This document shows, in pieces, positions 34,819 to 44,924 of a stretch of 64,000 bases of DNA. Source of the stretch: Rhodoplanes tepidamans (GTDB taxonomy: Bacteria > Pseudomonadota > Alphaproteobacteria > Rhizobiales > Xanthobacteraceae). The DNA is taken from assembly GCF_030813915.1 (NCBI RefSeq), contig NZ_JAUSUJ010000025.1, forward strand, positions 1 to 64,000, in the 5' to 3' direction. The notes under the pieces were generated by a model. It worked only from the letters and a program-made list of their open reading frames with translations. It did not search any database and was not told where the DNA came from. Within the stretch, counting starts at the first letter, position 1. Every line of letters starts with the position of its first letter. Position numbers and translations under genes: made by a program.

Positions 34819-37800
34819 TCACCCCCGCCCATACCCTCCGCCGGTCGGCGTGATCACGGTCACGGCCTCGCCGGCCTGGAGCACCGTGGAGGCGGCGCCC
34901 GGCAGCTCCTCCACGGTGCCGTCGTTGCGGCGGACGAGATTCTGTCCCGTCTCGCCCGGCGCGCCGCCGGCGAGGCCGAAGGGGGCGACGCGCCGGTGGC
35001 CCGAGAGCAGGGCGCACTCCATCGTCTCGCGGAACCGGATCGTCCGCCGGGTGCCGTCGCCGGCCGTCCAACGTCCTTTTCCACCAGAGCCGCGGCGGAC
35101 GAAAAACTCCTCCAGCACGACGGGGAAGCGCGTCTCCAGGATCTCCGGATCGGTGAGGCGCGAATTGGTCATGTGGGTGTGCACGGCGGGCGCGCCGTCG
35201 AAGCCGGGGCCCGCCGGCGAGCCGGAGCAGATCGTCTCGTAATACTGATGACGATCGTTGCCGAAGGTCAGGTTGTTCATGGTGCCCTGCGCCGCCGCCA
35301 TCGCGCCGAGCGCGCCGAACAGGCAGTTGGTGACGGCCTGGCTCACCTCCACGTTGCCGGCCACCACGGCGGCCGGATAGACGGGCGACAGCATCGAGCC
35401 CTCCGGCACGATCAGCCGCACCGGGCGGAGGCAGCCGGCGTTCATCGGGATGTCGGCGTCGACCATCACGCGGAACGCGTAGAGCACGGCCGCGCGCGTC
35501 ACCGGCGCGGGCGCATTGAAGTTGTCCGGGCGCTGCGCCCGCGTGCCGGTGAAGTCGACGGTCGCCTCGCGTTTCTCGTTGTCGACCGAGATCGTCACCC
35601 GGATCACCGAGCCGTCGTCCATCTCGTAGGCGAAGCGGCCGTCGCCGAGGCGGTCGATCACCCGGCGGACGCTCTCGGCGGCGTTGTCCTGGACGTGGCC
35701 CATATAGGCCTGCACGACGTCGAGCCCGAAATGGGCGATCATCTTCGTCAGCTCGGCGGCGCCGCGCTGGTTGGCGGCGATCTGGGCCTTCAGGTCGTTG
35801 ACGTTCTGGACGACGTTGCGGACCGGGTACGGGCCGCCGGAGAGCAGCGCGATCAGCTCCGCCTCGCGCAGCCGGCCCTCCTCGACCAGCTTGAAGTTGT
35901 CGATGTAGACGCCCTCCTGCTCGATGGTCGTCGCCTTGGGGCTCATCGAGCCGGGCGCGATGCCGCCGACGTCGGCATGGTGGCCGCGGCTCGCCACCCA
36001 GAACAGAATCCGCGTGCCCGCGTCGTCGAACACCGGGGTGCAGACCGTGATGTCGGGCAGATGCGTGCCGCCGTTGTAGGGCGCGTTGAGGACGAACACG
36101 TCGCCGGGCCGGATCACGGCGTTCTGGGCGATGACGGTCTCGACCGACCTGTCCATCGAGCCGAGATGCACCGGCATGTGGGGCGCGTTGGCGACCAGCG
36201 CGCCGTTCGCGTCGAACACGGCGCAGGAGAAGTCGAGCCGCTCCTTGATGTTCACCGAATAGGCGGTGTTCTGCAGCGTCACGCCCATCTGCTCGGCGAT
36301 CGACATGAACAGGTTGTTGAAGATCTCCAGCATCACCGGGTCGGCCCTCGTGCCGACCGCCTCGGTCTGCGGCCGCGCCACGACGCGCCTCAGCACCAGA
36401 TGGTCGTGCGCCGTGAGTCGCGCCTGCCAGCCGGGCTCGACCACGATGGTCTGGTTCGGCTCGATCACGATCGCCGGCCCGGTGACGGCGTGGCCGGGCG
36501 CGAGATCGCCGCGCAGAAAAATGCCGGCCGCGTGCCAGGCGCCGCCGGAGAAGAAGCGGCGGGTCTGGTGCGGCACCGGCGCGGCGCGCTCCTCCTCCTC
36601 CAGCGTCGCCTCGGACTGCGGCGCGGCGCCGCCCACCGCTTCCACCGAGACGGCGTCGACGATCAGGATCTTGTCGCGATCGACGAAGCCGAAGCGCGAC
36701 AGATGAAGGGAAAGGAACGTCTCGCGCATCTCCGCGACGGCGGAGGCGGGCAGGGCGCCGCCGGCGAACGGCACCGGAATGTCGAGCGACGTGTCGGTGC
36801 CCTCGTAGCGGACATGGGCGATCACCGACACGGTCGCGTCGCGCGCCGGTACGCCCTGGCCGGCGAGCTCGTTCACGCAGGCTTCGCCGAGCTTCTTTCG
36901 CGCGACGCGGAGTGCGTCGGCCGCCGCGTCGAGCCGCAGATCCATGGTCTCGAAGCGGGTCGCCCGCACGCTGGCCAGCCCCATGCCGTAGGCGGACAGC
37001 AGGCCGGAGAGCGGATGCACCAGCACGCGCTCCATGCCGAGCGCGTCGGCGACCAGACAGGCGTGCTGGCCGCCGGCACCGCCGAAGCAGTTGAGCGCGT
37101 AGCAGGTAACGTCGTAGCCGCGCTGGACGGAGATCCTCTTCACCGCCTCGGCCATGTTGGCGACGGCGATCTTCAGGAACCCGTCGGCGACCTCTTCCGG
37201 CGAGCGCCCGTCGCCGACCTCGGCCGCCAGCGTGGCGAATTTCTCCCGCACCACGCCGGCGTCGAGCGGCTCGTTCTGATCGGGTCCGAAGATCGCCGGA
37301 AAGAACTCCGGCACCAGCTTGCCGACCATCAGGTTGGCGTCGGTGACGGTGAGCGGGCCGCCGCGGCGATAGCTCGCCGGGCCCGGCACGGCGCCGGCCG
37401 AGTCGGGGCCGACCCGGAAGCGGGCGCCGTCGAAATGCAGGATCGAGCCGCCGCCTGCCGCCACCGTGTGGATCAGCATCATCGGCGCGCGGATGCGCAC
37501 GCCCGCCACCTCGGTCTCGAAGGCGCGCTCGAACGTGCCGTCGAAATGGGCGACGTCGGTCGAGGTGCCGCCCATGTCGAAGCCGATCACCGCGTCGAAG
37601 CCGGCGGCCCTGCCGGTCGCCGCCATGCCGACCACGCCGCCGGCCGGGCCGGACAGGATCGCGTCGCGGCCCTGGAACAGGTCGGCGCCGGTGAGGCCGC
37701 CGGCCGAGGTCATGAACATCACCCGCGCCCCGGTGCGGGCGACGTCGAGCTCCTCCGACACCTGCGCCACGTAGCGCCGCAGGATCGGCGACAGATAGGC

Positions 37801-38430
37801 GTCGACCACCGTGGTGTCGCCGCGCCCGACCAGCTTTATCAACGGCGACACCCGGTGGCTGACCGAGATCTGGGTGAAGCCGATCTCCTCGGCGATGCGG
37901 GCCAGCGCCCTTTCGTGATCCTGGAACCGGAAGCCGTGGATGAGGGCGATCGCCACGGCCCGGATGCCGGCGTCGTAGGCCGCCTGCAGGTCGCGGCGGG
38001 CCAAACCCTCGTCGAGCGGACGCTCGACGGTGCCGTCGGCGAGCACGCGCTCGTCCGCCTCGATCACCCGCTCGTAGAGCTGGTCGGGCTTGACGATCGC
38101 CCTGGCGAAGATCTTTCGGCGGTCCTGGTAGCCGATCTCCAGCACGTCGGCGAGGCCGCGGGTGGTGACGAAGGCGGTGCGCTCGCCCTTGCGCTCCAGC
38201 AGCGCGTTGGTGGCGACCGTGGTGCCCATCCGCACCTCGCCGATCGCGCCGGTGGGGATCGGCTCGCCGGGGGCGAGGCCGAGCAGCCGGCGGATGCCGG
38301 CCACCGCGGCGTCGCGATACACGCCGGGGTTTTCGGAGAGCAGCTTCGTCGCGTGCAGCGCGCCCGCCGGGTCGCGGCCGATCACGTCCGTGAAGGTGCC
38401 GCCGCGGTCGATCCAGAAATCCCAACTCAT
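34819..38430 (-). CDS. Fused hydantoinase A/B (5-oxoprolinase-type) protein
   Basis: The 1203-residue protein is a single-chain fusion of the HyuA-type ATPase domain (N-half) and the HyuB-type domain (C-half). The N-half opens [14 protein letters not shown] and has [26 protein letters not shown] and [15 protein letters not shown]. The C-half has [31 protein letters not shown] and [15 protein letters not shown]. It uses ATP to open lactam or hydantoin rings, such as 5-oxoproline. The ATG at 38430 ([10 protein letters not shown]) matches the family N-terminus, so the still-open upstream frame is rejected. It is the last gene of the AraC/GrdB-like cluster. Confidence 0.93.
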   Translation of the reverse strand: MSWDFWIDRGGTFTDVIGRDPAGALHATKLLSENPGVYRDAAVAGIRRLLGLAPGEPIPTGAIGEVRMGTTVATNALLERKGERTAFVTTRGLADVLEIGYQDRRKIFARAIVKPDQLYERVIEADERVLADGTVERPLDEGLARRDLQAAYDAGIRAVAIALIHGFRFQDHERALARIAEEIGFTQISVSHRVSPLIKLVGRGDTTVVDAYLSPILRRYVAQVSEELDVARTGARVMFMTSAGGLTGADLFQGRDAILSGPAGGVVGMAATGRAAGFDAVIGFDMGGTSTDVAHFDGTFERAFETEVAGVRIRAPMMLIHTVAAGGGSILHFDGARFRVGPDSAGAVPGPASYRRGGPLTVTDANLMVGKLVPEFFPAIFGPDQNEPLDAGVVREKFATLAAEVGDGRSPEEVADGFLKIAVANMAEAVKRISVQRGYDVTCYALNCFGGAGGQHACLVADALGMERVLVHPLSGLLSAYGMGLASVRATRFETMDLRLDAAADALRVARKKLGEACVNELAGQGVPARDATVSVIAHVRYEGTDTSLDIPVPFAGGALPASAVAEMRETFLSLHLSRFGFVDRDKILIVDAVSVEAVGGAAPQSEATLEEEERAAPVPHQTRRFFSGGAWHAAGIFLRGDLAPGHAVTGPAIVIEPNQTIVVEPGWQARLTAHDHLVLRRVVARPQTEAVGTRADPVMLEIFNNLFMSIAEQMGVTLQNTAYSVNIKERLDFSCAVFDANGALVANAPHMPVHLGSMDRSVETVIAQNAVIRPGDVFVLNAPYNGGTHLPDITVCTPVFDDAGTRILFWVASRGHHADVGGIAPGSMSPKATTIEQEGVYIDNFKLVEEGRLREAELIALLSGGPYPVRNVVQNVNDLKAQIAANQRGAAELTKMIAHFGLDVVQAYMGHVQDNAAESVRRVIDRLGDGRFAYEMDDGSVIRVTISVDNEKREATVDFTGTRAQRPDNFNAPAPVTRAAVLYAFRVMVDADIPMNAGCLRPVRLIVPEGSMLSPVYPAAVVAGNVEVSQAVTNCLFGALGAMAAAQGTMNNLTFGNDRHQYYETICSGSPAGPGFDGAPAVHTHMTNSRLTDPEILETRFPVVLEEFFVRRGSGGKGRWTAGDGTRRTIRFRETMECALLSGHRRVAPFGLAGGAPGETGQNLVRRNDGTVEELPGAASTVLQAGEAVTVITPTGGGYGRG

Positions 38431-38603
38431 CGAAATGCTCGTCAAAACTCTTTTCGTTGCGCTCGTGCTCGTGACGGCGGCCCGGGGGACGCCGTCCGTG
38501 TCGTCGTGATGATCCGGGGGACCGCCTCGGCGCCACCCCGCCTCGCGAGCGAGCAAGCGCCGTGCCGAAACGACCTCGTATCCCGCGGCCGTTCGCGGTC
38601 GCT

Positions 38604-39530
38604 TCAGCGCGTCGTCTCGGCGATGCGGATGTCGCGGGCGGCGAGCCGCGCCGCCTCGGCCTCGGCGCGCAGCCGCGCCAGCTCCGCGGGCGAGAGCAGG
38701 GCCGGATTGGCGTAGTCGCGTTTCCAGGTCGGATCGTCGCTCCACCGCAGCGGCGAGACGACGGTGGTGCGCGGGCCCGTCGCGGACGCCAGCAGGTCGA
38801 GCGCGAGGTCGAGGGTGAGGCGCTGCGACTCCGGATCGTGCGGCTTGCCGGCGGCGTTGCCGAGCGGAAAATCGCTGAACACGAAGCGCGGCACGCCGCA
38901 GTGCTCGACGATGTCGCGGGCGCAGCCCATCACCACGGTGGGGATGCCGTTCTCCTCCAGGAGCCGCGCGGCGAGCGACAGGCTCTGGTGGCACACCGGG
39001 CAGTTGGCGACCAGCACGGCCGCGTCGACGCGGTCGGCGAAGCAGCGCTCGAACAGCTCGGGCGCGTCGACGTCGACGGTCTGGCGCTGGCTGCGGTTGG
39101 TGGGGAAGCCGTGGAAGCGCGGCGCGAGACGCAGCCTGCCCGCGGCGGCCGCCGCCCGCAGCAGCGGCAGCGGAAACCAGGTGCCGGAATCCTCCATGCT
39201 GGTGTGGCGCCGGTCGATGCCGACATGGGCGATGCGCAGGTCGGGGTCGACCGCGGTGTCGCCCGAATAGACCGTGTAGAACTTCGCCGCCGCATTGTAG
39301 GGCGCACCCGGCCCCTGCGGGCCCTTGTCGGGCTGGTACGGCGCCGCTGTCGTCACCAGCGCGACGCGCGACTGCGCCAGCGGCTGCATCAGCGGGGTGA
39401 ACGGCACGTCGTCGTGACGGGCCCAGACATAGGGCGTGTCGTAGCCGAGTGCGAGGTAGTACGCGCGGGTGCGCGCCATGTAGGGGATCGGCGCGTCGGG
39501 GTCGTCGGTCCTCGTCGTCTCGTCCTGCAT
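38604..39530 (-). CDS. Glycine/sarcosine/betaine reductase component B-like (GrdB family) protein
   Basis: The 308-residue protein resembles the aerobic proteobacterial branch of GrdB/PrdB-like proteins. It includes [31 protein letters not shown] and the Cys pair in NCPVCHQS (Cys177, Cys180). Clostridial GrdB carries selenocysteine at its active site. Here the pair is ordinary Cys codons, with no in-frame TGA. It is not a complete reductase system: no GrdA or GrdC is nearby. It is 44 bases downstream of the AraC gene and 173 bases upstream of the oxoprolinase gene, which suggests a joint but unknown ring-compound pathway. Confidence 0.72.
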   Translation of the reverse strand: MQDETTRTDDPDAPIPYMARTRAYYLALGYDTPYVWARHDDVPFTPLMQPLAQSRVALVTTAAPYQPDKGPQGPGAPYNAAAKFYTVYSGDTAVDPDLRIAHVGIDRRHTSMEDSGTWFPLPLLRAAAAAGRLRLAPRFHGFPTNRSQRQTVDVDAPELFERCFADRVDAAVLVANCPVCHQSLSLAARLLEENGIPTVVMGCARDIVEHCGVPRFVFSDFPLGNAAGKPHDPESQRLTLDLALDLLASATGPRTTVVSPLRWSDDPTWKRDYANPALLSPAELARLRAEAEAARLAARDIRIAETTR

Positions 39531-39574
39531 CGCCTCGCCTCGCAGTCGGCCGGCGCCGCGCGCGGGCGCCGACG

Positions 39575-40378
39575 CTACTGGGTCGTGCGGATTGTGCGCC
39601 GCCATTCGCTCGGCGCGCAACCCATCCGCTGGCGGAACATGTAGGTGAAGGCCGACGGCGTGCTGTAGCCGAGCTCCAGCGCGATCTCGGTGATGTTGTC
39701 GCTCGCCCCCAGGAGATCGATGGCGCGGAACACCCGCAGGCGATTGCGCCATTCACGGATGCCGATGCCGACCTCGCGCTCGAAGCGGCGGTGCAGCGTG
39801 CGCGGCGAGGCGCCGAGCTCGCGGCCCCACGCCTCGATGTCGCGGTCGTCGGACGGATTGTCGAACAGCTCCTGGCACATCTTCAGCAGCATGGGGCTGT
39901 GCGGCCAGGGCAGGTGGAAGCTCTCCTTGGGCAGCCGCACGAGCTGATCCAGGATCAGACGCTCCACCCGCTCGGAGTAGTCGCTCCGCTCGCCGGCCTT
40001 CTCCAGCTCGGACAGCTCGATGATCAGCGTGCGCATCAGCGGCGTCACCGAGAAGACGAATCCCTCGCGCGGCAGCTCGGCGGCGACGCTGTCGTCGATG
40101 TAGAGGCTGCGGAACTCCGAGTCCTGCAGGGCGCCGGTCATGTGCACGATGCCGGTCGGCACCCAGTAGGCCTGCTCGGGCGAGATCACGTACCAGGCGT
40201 TCTCGATCGCGGCGAACAGCGTGCCCGAGGTCGCGTAGACGAACTGATTCCACGTGTGCGAATGACGTGGGAACAGGTGGCGCTTCGGCAGATGCTGCGA
40301 GCGCAGCACGACGGGACGCTGGAGCCCGTGCAGCTCCGGCACGCTCAGGTGAATCCAGTCGTCGGTTCTGATGGTCAT
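39575..40378 (-). CDS. AraC family transcriptional regulator
   Basis: The 267-residue protein has an N-terminal cupin-like ligand domain (about 1-130; [26 protein letters not shown]). The C-terminal AraC helix-turn-helix pair lies at about 165-262 ([24 protein letters not shown] and [34 protein letters not shown]). The YWVPTG cupin strand and His of [11 protein letters not shown] are typical of NimR-like members. It heads the minus-strand GrdB-like/oxoprolinase cluster and is divergent from an MFS operon, so it may control either or both. Confidence 0.92.
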   Translation of the reverse strand: MTIRTDDWIHLSVPELHGLQRPVVLRSQHLPKRHLFPRHSHTWNQFVYATSGTLFAAIENAWYVISPEQAYWVPTGIVHMTGALQDSEFRSLYIDDSVAAELPREGFVFSVTPLMRTLIIELSELEKAGERSDYSERVERLILDQLVRLPKESFHLPWPHSPMLLKMCQELFDNPSDDRDIEAWGRELGASPRTLHRRFEREVGIGIREWRNRLRVFRAIDLLGASDNITEIALELGYSTPSAFTYMFRQRMGCAPSEWRRTIRTTQ

Positions 40379-40678
40379 GGCGGCGTCGGCCAGATTGGCA
40401 GGTCGTCGATAGTTTTCGTCCTGATATCGAAGGCGCGCCGCTTCCTCAACGCTAACCTGACATGGTTCGCGCTACCACGTACCGGCCCGGCACCCGCCGG
40501 CCGGCTCCTCAGCAGGATCTCCGCGCATGTAGACCGGCGCTCTCACGACCACCGCGTTCTCCGTAACTCTCCTTATCCGGTGCGCGCCCGGCCTGAAACA
40601 TCGGGCCTTTCGGCGACGCCGGTTCCGAACGGCGGCCTCCCGCAGGCGACCGCACCGCAGCAGACCGCAGCATTCCGC
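40379..40678. other. Divergent promoter region between AraC and MFS genes
   Basis: This 300-base gap holds no gene. It has lower-GC patches, including TAGTTTTCGTCCTGATATC near 40410, which could hold promoters for both directions. No palindrome stood out as a confident operator. Confidence 0.35.
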
Positions 40679-42094
40679 ATGAGCCACCGAGCCACCACCT
40701 CCGGATCGACCCGCGACACGCGCGGATCAGCGATGCTCGACGCGCCGATCCGGCGCCGCCGCGCCCTGATCTTCGTCGTGATCGCGTTCACCTACGTGAT
40801 CTCGTATTTCCATCGCGCCGCGCCCGTGGTGGTCGGACCCGTCATCGCGGGCGAGCTCGGCCTGAGCCCGTCCGAGCTCGGCCTGATGGCGTCGATGTAC
40901 TTCTGGGCCTATGCCGCGACCGTGTTCCCGGCCGGCCTCCTGTCGGACGGCTGGGGCGCACGCAAGACCATGGCGGTGTTCGTGCTGATCGCGGCGCTCG
41001 CCGGCCTCGCCTTCGCGTACGGCCAGAGCACCGGCACGCTGGCGGCGAGCCGCTTCGTCATCGGGCTCGGCGTCAGCGTCGTCTACGTCGCGGCGCTGCG
41101 CATCTTCTCCGACTGGTACGGCCCGGACGAGCTCGCCACCTATTCGGGCCTGCTGCTCGCCTTCGGCAATGTCGGCGCGCTCCTGTCGACGGCGCCGCTC
41201 GCCGCCGCCATCGCGGCGATCGGCTGGCGCGACGTGTTCACGATGGTGGCGGCGCTGACCGCGTTCGCGGCGGTGATCTCCTGGGTGGTCGTGGTCGACA
41301 CGCCGGCCCAGCTCGAGCGGCGCCGCATGCCGTCGTCGCCGCCGGCGCCGCCGCGCCCGGGTCCGTCGGGCCTCGCCATGCTGCGCGGCGCGATCGCCGA
41401 GGTGTTCTCCGAGCGTCGCATCTATCTGCTCGGCATCCTGGTCTTCTCGTTCTACGGCACCTTCATGGGCGTCGGCTCGCTGTGGGCCGGTCCCTATCTG
41501 CACACGGTCTACGGCCTCTCCAAGCAGGAGGCCGGCCACATCCTGATGCTGTTCCCGCTCGGCATGACGGTCGGCTGCCCGCTCGCCGGCTGGCTGTCCG
41601 ACAAGGTGTTCGGCGCGCGCCGGCCGGTGCTGCTGTTCGGCGGCCTCCTGCACCTCGTCTCCTACGTGCCGCTGGTGTTCTTCACGGGCGACATGAACCC
41701 GTGGCTGCTCGGTGCCCTGTTCCTCTGGTACGGCCTCTCGGGCGGCGCCTTCGTGGTGTGCTTCGCCGCCTCCAAGGAGCTGTTCGACCCGCGCTACGCC
41801 GGCGCGGCGGTCGGTGCCGTCACCATGATGCTGCAGTGCGGCGGCGCCTTCTATCAGTACGTCATCGGCGTCGTCATCGGCCATCCCGCGCTGGTCGGCG
41901 CCGGTGCCGATCCGGTGGCGCTCTACTCCCGCGCCTTCGCGGTGCCGATGGTCGGCCTCGCGCTGTGCCTCGTCGTCTTCTCCCGCTTCCGCGAGGGCGG
42001 GACCGCCGCCGCGTCGCGAGACGCGTCCGGCCGTCCCGCTTCCGCCGCCGTGCCGGGGCTCGTCCCCGCCACGGCACCCCGCTCGAAACCCTGA
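40679..42094 (+). CDS. MFS transporter
   Basis: The 471-residue protein has twelve probable helices. The first helix is FVVIAFTYVISYFHRAAPVV, and motif A is degenerate (AGLLSDGWGARKTMAVF). A second motif A-like sequence, AGWLSDKVFGARRPVL, appears in the C-half. It may carry an organic anion. Start choice: ATG at 40679 is taken; an internal ATG at 40733 (MLDAPIRRR) would remove 18 polar residues and is equally plausible. It leads an operon with the enolase-superfamily gene (63 bases) and a second MFS gene. Confidence 0.87.
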   Translation: MSHRATTSGSTRDTRGSAMLDAPIRRRRALIFVVIAFTYVISYFHRAAPVVVGPVIAGELGLSPSELGLMASMYFWAYAATVFPAGLLSDGWGARKTMAVFVLIAALAGLAFAYGQSTGTLAASRFVIGLGVSVVYVAALRIFSDWYGPDELATYSGLLLAFGNVGALLSTAPLAAAIAAIGWRDVFTMVAALTAFAAVISWVVVVDTPAQLERRRMPSSPPAPPRPGPSGLAMLRGAIAEVFSERRIYLLGILVFSFYGTFMGVGSLWAGPYLHTVYGLSKQEAGHILMLFPLGMTVGCPLAGWLSDKVFGARRPVLLFGGLLHLVSYVPLVFFTGDMNPWLLGALFLWYGLSGGAFVVCFAASKELFDPRYAGAAVGAVTMMLQCGGAFYQYVIGVVIGHPALVGAGADPVALYSRAFAVPMVGLALCLVVFSRFREGGTAAASRDASGRPASAAVPGLVPATAPRSKP

Positions 42095-42157
42095 CCGGGC
42101 CGCCCGCGCGGCGGGCCGCCCACCCACAGACACCCTGACCAAGACGGAGGAAGAACC

Positions 42158-43375
42158 ATGAAAATCGTCAGTGTCGACGTCATGCAGATGCCGAGCGGCA
42201 ACGCCGGATCGTCGCGCGGAGACTGGTCGCCCGTGATCGTGCGGGTGAACACCGACGAGGGAATCAGCGGCTTCGGCGAGGTCGGCCTCGCCTACGGCAA
42301 GGGCTGGCGCGCCGGCTTCGGCATGGTGCAGGACTTCGCCGAGGTGATCATCGGCGAGGACCCGCTCAACATCGAGAAGATCTGGGAGACCATCTTCCGC
42401 AAGACCTTCTGGGGCATGGGCGGCGGCACCGTGGTCAACGCCGCGATCTCGGGCATCGACATCGCGCTCTGGGATCTCAAGGGCAAGGCCTTCAACATGC
42501 CGGTCTGGCAGCTGATGGGCGGCAAGACCAACGACGACCTGCGCACCTATGCGAGCCAGCTCCAGTTCAACTGGGGCCCGAAGATCGACAAGCAGGTGCT
42601 GATCACGCCGGAGGACTACGCCCAGGTGACCCGCGTCGCCATGGCCGACGGCTACGACGCGATCAAGGTCGACCCGATCATCTTCTCCGACCAGCCGGAC
42701 GGCAAGGGCCCGTGGAAGATCACCGGGCCGCTGGAGAACCGGGTGATCCGCACCGTCTACGACCGGATGGCGGCGATGCGCGAGGCCGGCGGGCCGGATC
42801 TCGATATCATCCTGGAGCACCACGCCAACACCGACACGATCTCGGCGATCCAGATCGGCCAGGCGCTCGAGGATCTGCGGATCTTCTACTACGAGGAGCC
42901 CTGCCACCCGCTCAACTCGCGCTCGATGCTGGAGATCAAGAAGGCGGTGAAGATGCCGATCGCCGCCGGCGAGCGCATCTACACGCGCTGGGGCTACCGG
43001 CCGTTCCTCGAGGACCGCTCGATCGACGTGATCCAGCCGGATCTGTGCCTGTGCGGCGGCCTCACCGAGGCGAAGAAGATCTGCGACATGGCCAACACCT
43101 ACGACTGCGCCGTGCAGATCCACGTCTGCGGCAGCCCGATCTCCAAGGCGGCGGCGCTGCAGATCGAGGCCGTGATCCCGAACTTCATCATCCACGAGCA
43201 CCATCAGCGGGCGCTCAATCCGGAGAGCCGGGCGACCTGCCTGTACGACTACCAGCCGGTGAACGGCAAGTACAAGGTGCCGGACCTGCCGGGCATCGGC
43301 CAGGAGCCGACGCCGGAGACGATCGCCAAGTGCAACATCGTCACGGTGACGCGCTCCAAGAAGTACATGAGCTGA
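42158..43375 (+). CDS. Enolase-superfamily sugar-acid dehydratase (MR/MLE group)
   Basis: The 405-residue protein folds as a capping domain (about 1-125) and a TIM barrel. Candidate catalytic/metal residues are Lys170 and Asp172 in AIKVDP, Glu220 and His222 in LEHHAN, Glu246 in YYEEP, Glu272 in AAGERIY, and His322 in VQIHVCGSP. That set resembles galactonate/mannonate-type dehydratases, with Glu in place of the Asp seen in E. coli DgoD at the first ligand. Substrate is not certain. GGAGGAA precedes the ATG. It sits between two MFS genes, so a sugar-acid uptake and dehydration route is likely. Confidence 0.88.
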   Translation: MKIVSVDVMQMPSGNAGSSRGDWSPVIVRVNTDEGISGFGEVGLAYGKGWRAGFGMVQDFAEVIIGEDPLNIEKIWETIFRKTFWGMGGGTVVNAAISGIDIALWDLKGKAFNMPVWQLMGGKTNDDLRTYASQLQFNWGPKIDKQVLITPEDYAQVTRVAMADGYDAIKVDPIIFSDQPDGKGPWKITGPLENRVIRTVYDRMAAMREAGGPDLDIILEHHANTDTISAIQIGQALEDLRIFYYEEPCHPLNSRSMLEIKKAVKMPIAAGERIYTRWGYRPFLEDRSIDVIQPDLCLCGGLTEAKKICDMANTYDCAVQIHVCGSPISKAAALQIEAVIPNFIIHEHHQRALNPESRATCLYDYQPVNGKYKVPDLPGIGQEPTPETIAKCNIVTVTRSKKYMS

Positions 43376-43496
43376 CCTCGACGGACCCGCGGGTCCGCCG
43401 CACTCGAACCGCCGCCCGCCGGCACCCCGCCGTCCGATCCCTCCGGACGACGGGGCGCCGAGCGGAGCCCGACATCAGAAACGGAAAGGCTTCGTC

Positions 43497-44792
43497 ATGT
43501 CGACGGCTGTCGCGATCGACCAGGCCGCCAAGCCGACGCACCAGCGTCACGTGCTGGCGGGAATCCTGCTGCTCGTCGTCTTCTTCTCCTACATCGACCG
43601 GGTCAACGTCTCGATCCTGGTCGTCGATCCCGAGTTCCTCGACTACTTCGGAATCACCGGCCAGGCGGTCCAGAAGGGTCTCCTGATGACCCTGTTCCTG
43701 GTCGCCTACGGGGTCGGCAACGTCGTGCTGGCGCCGATCGGCGACTTCCTCGGACCGCGCAAGGCGATGGCCCTGTCGGTCGTGCTGTGGGGCATCTCGC
43801 TGATCATCGGCGGGCTGGCGCCGACCTTCATGCTGATGCTGTTCTCGCGGGTCATCCTCGGCCTCGGCGAGGGCCTGCACTTCCCGATGCAGAGCAAGTA
43901 CATCAAGGAGTGGTTCCGGCCCGACGAGCGCGGCAAGGCCAACGCCGTGTGGCAGACCGGCATGGCGATCGCGCCGGCCGTGGCGATGCCGCTGTTCACG
44001 GCGATCATCCATCTCACCGGCTGGCGGTCCAGCTTCTTCATCCTGGCGACGGCCGGCCTGATCCCGCTCGCGGCGATCTGGTTCTTCACCGCCGACAAGC
44101 CGCGCGACCACAAGCGCATCAACCAGCTGGAGATCGACCACATCGAGGCCGGCCTCGCGGCGGAGCGCGCCAAGGCGGCCGCCGTGCCGGCCGACGCCAC
44201 CGACACGCTGTGGAGCAAGTTCAAGTCCTTCGCCAGCGACTATCAGTTCTGGCTGCTGGTCGTGTACTACGTCGTCCACACCTCGGTGATCTGGGGCGCG
44301 ATGACCTGGGTGCCGAGCTACCTGAAGGAGGCGCGCGGCTTCTCCTGGGCCGCCATGGGCGCGCTCGCCTCGCTGCCGTGGATCCTCGGCGTCGTCACCA
44401 AGATCATCTCCGGCGTGCTGTGCGACAAGATGGGCCGGCGCGCGCCCGTGATCCTGTTCGCCATGATCGGCGTCGGCACCGGCATCTATTTCGGCGCCAC
44501 CGCGGCCGACAACATGACGGCGGCGATCTTCCTCGCCTTCGGGGTCGGCTCGATCGGCCTCGGCGGCCCGGCGGCGTGGACCCTGATGCAGGACATCGTG
44601 CCGAGCCGCGGCATCTCGACGGCGGCCGGCATCATGAACGGGCTGGGCAACGGCTTCTCGTCGCTGGCTCCGGTGGCGATCGGCTTCCTGATCACGGTCA
44701 CCGGCTCCTATGCGGGCGGCCTGTACTACCTGGTCGGCTGCGCCGCGGTGGGCGGGGTCGCCACCCTGATCCTGACGCTCAAGGGACGCTGA
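43497..44792 (+). CDS. MFS transporter, anion:cation symporter type
   Basis: The 431-residue protein has about twelve helices with the ACS signature start YIDRVNVSILVV and FLGPRKAMALSVVLW. The middle shows the family's GLGEGLHFPMQSKYIKEWF pattern, reminiscent of D-galactonate/hexuronate symporters (ExuT/GudP type). GTCATGTCG gives the ATG at 43497, with GGAAAGG before it. It follows the dehydratase gene by 121 bases. Uptake of a sugar acid by proton symport would fit the neighbouring enzyme. Confidence 0.9.
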   Translation: MSTAVAIDQAAKPTHQRHVLAGILLLVVFFSYIDRVNVSILVVDPEFLDYFGITGQAVQKGLLMTLFLVAYGVGNVVLAPIGDFLGPRKAMALSVVLWGISLIIGGLAPTFMLMLFSRVILGLGEGLHFPMQSKYIKEWFRPDERGKANAVWQTGMAIAPAVAMPLFTAIIHLTGWRSSFFILATAGLIPLAAIWFFTADKPRDHKRINQLEIDHIEAGLAAERAKAAAVPADATDTLWSKFKSFASDYQFWLLVVYYVVHTSVIWGAMTWVPSYLKEARGFSWAAMGALASLPWILGVVTKIISGVLCDKMGRRAPVILFAMIGVGTGIYFGATAADNMTAAIFLAFGVGSIGLGGPAAWTLMQDIVPSRGISTAAGIMNGLGNGFSSLAPVAIGFLITVTGSYAGGLYYLVGCAAVGGVATLILTLKGR

Positions 44793-44924
44793 CGCGCGCT
44801 TGCGCCGACCGTCGGGGCGCCGCCGTGCGATGGCGGCGGCGCGTCGTGGCGGCGCCTGGCGGAAGGCACGCCGCCGCGCGGCCCGGGCTCCGGCCCGGGC
44901 CGCTGGCGTTTCGGGGAGGGGCGA

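Noticed and set aside
34291-38715. Very long plus-strand open frame opposite the oxoprolinase gene (about 1470 codons)
   Set aside because: Its translation is Arg/His/Gly-rich without any family motif. The opposite strand encodes a full oxoprolinase fusion with conserved motifs. It results from high GC.
38604-39530. Selenocysteine in the GrdB-like protein
   Set aside because: The key pair reads as TGC codons (Cys177 and Cys180). There is no in-frame TGA and no SECIS-like signal was looked for beyond that.
38431-39756. N-terminal extension of the oxoprolinase frame upstream of 38430
   Set aside because: The frame is open but covers the GrdB-like gene in another frame and has no family similarity. 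The conserved start [15 protein letters not shown] sits at 38430.
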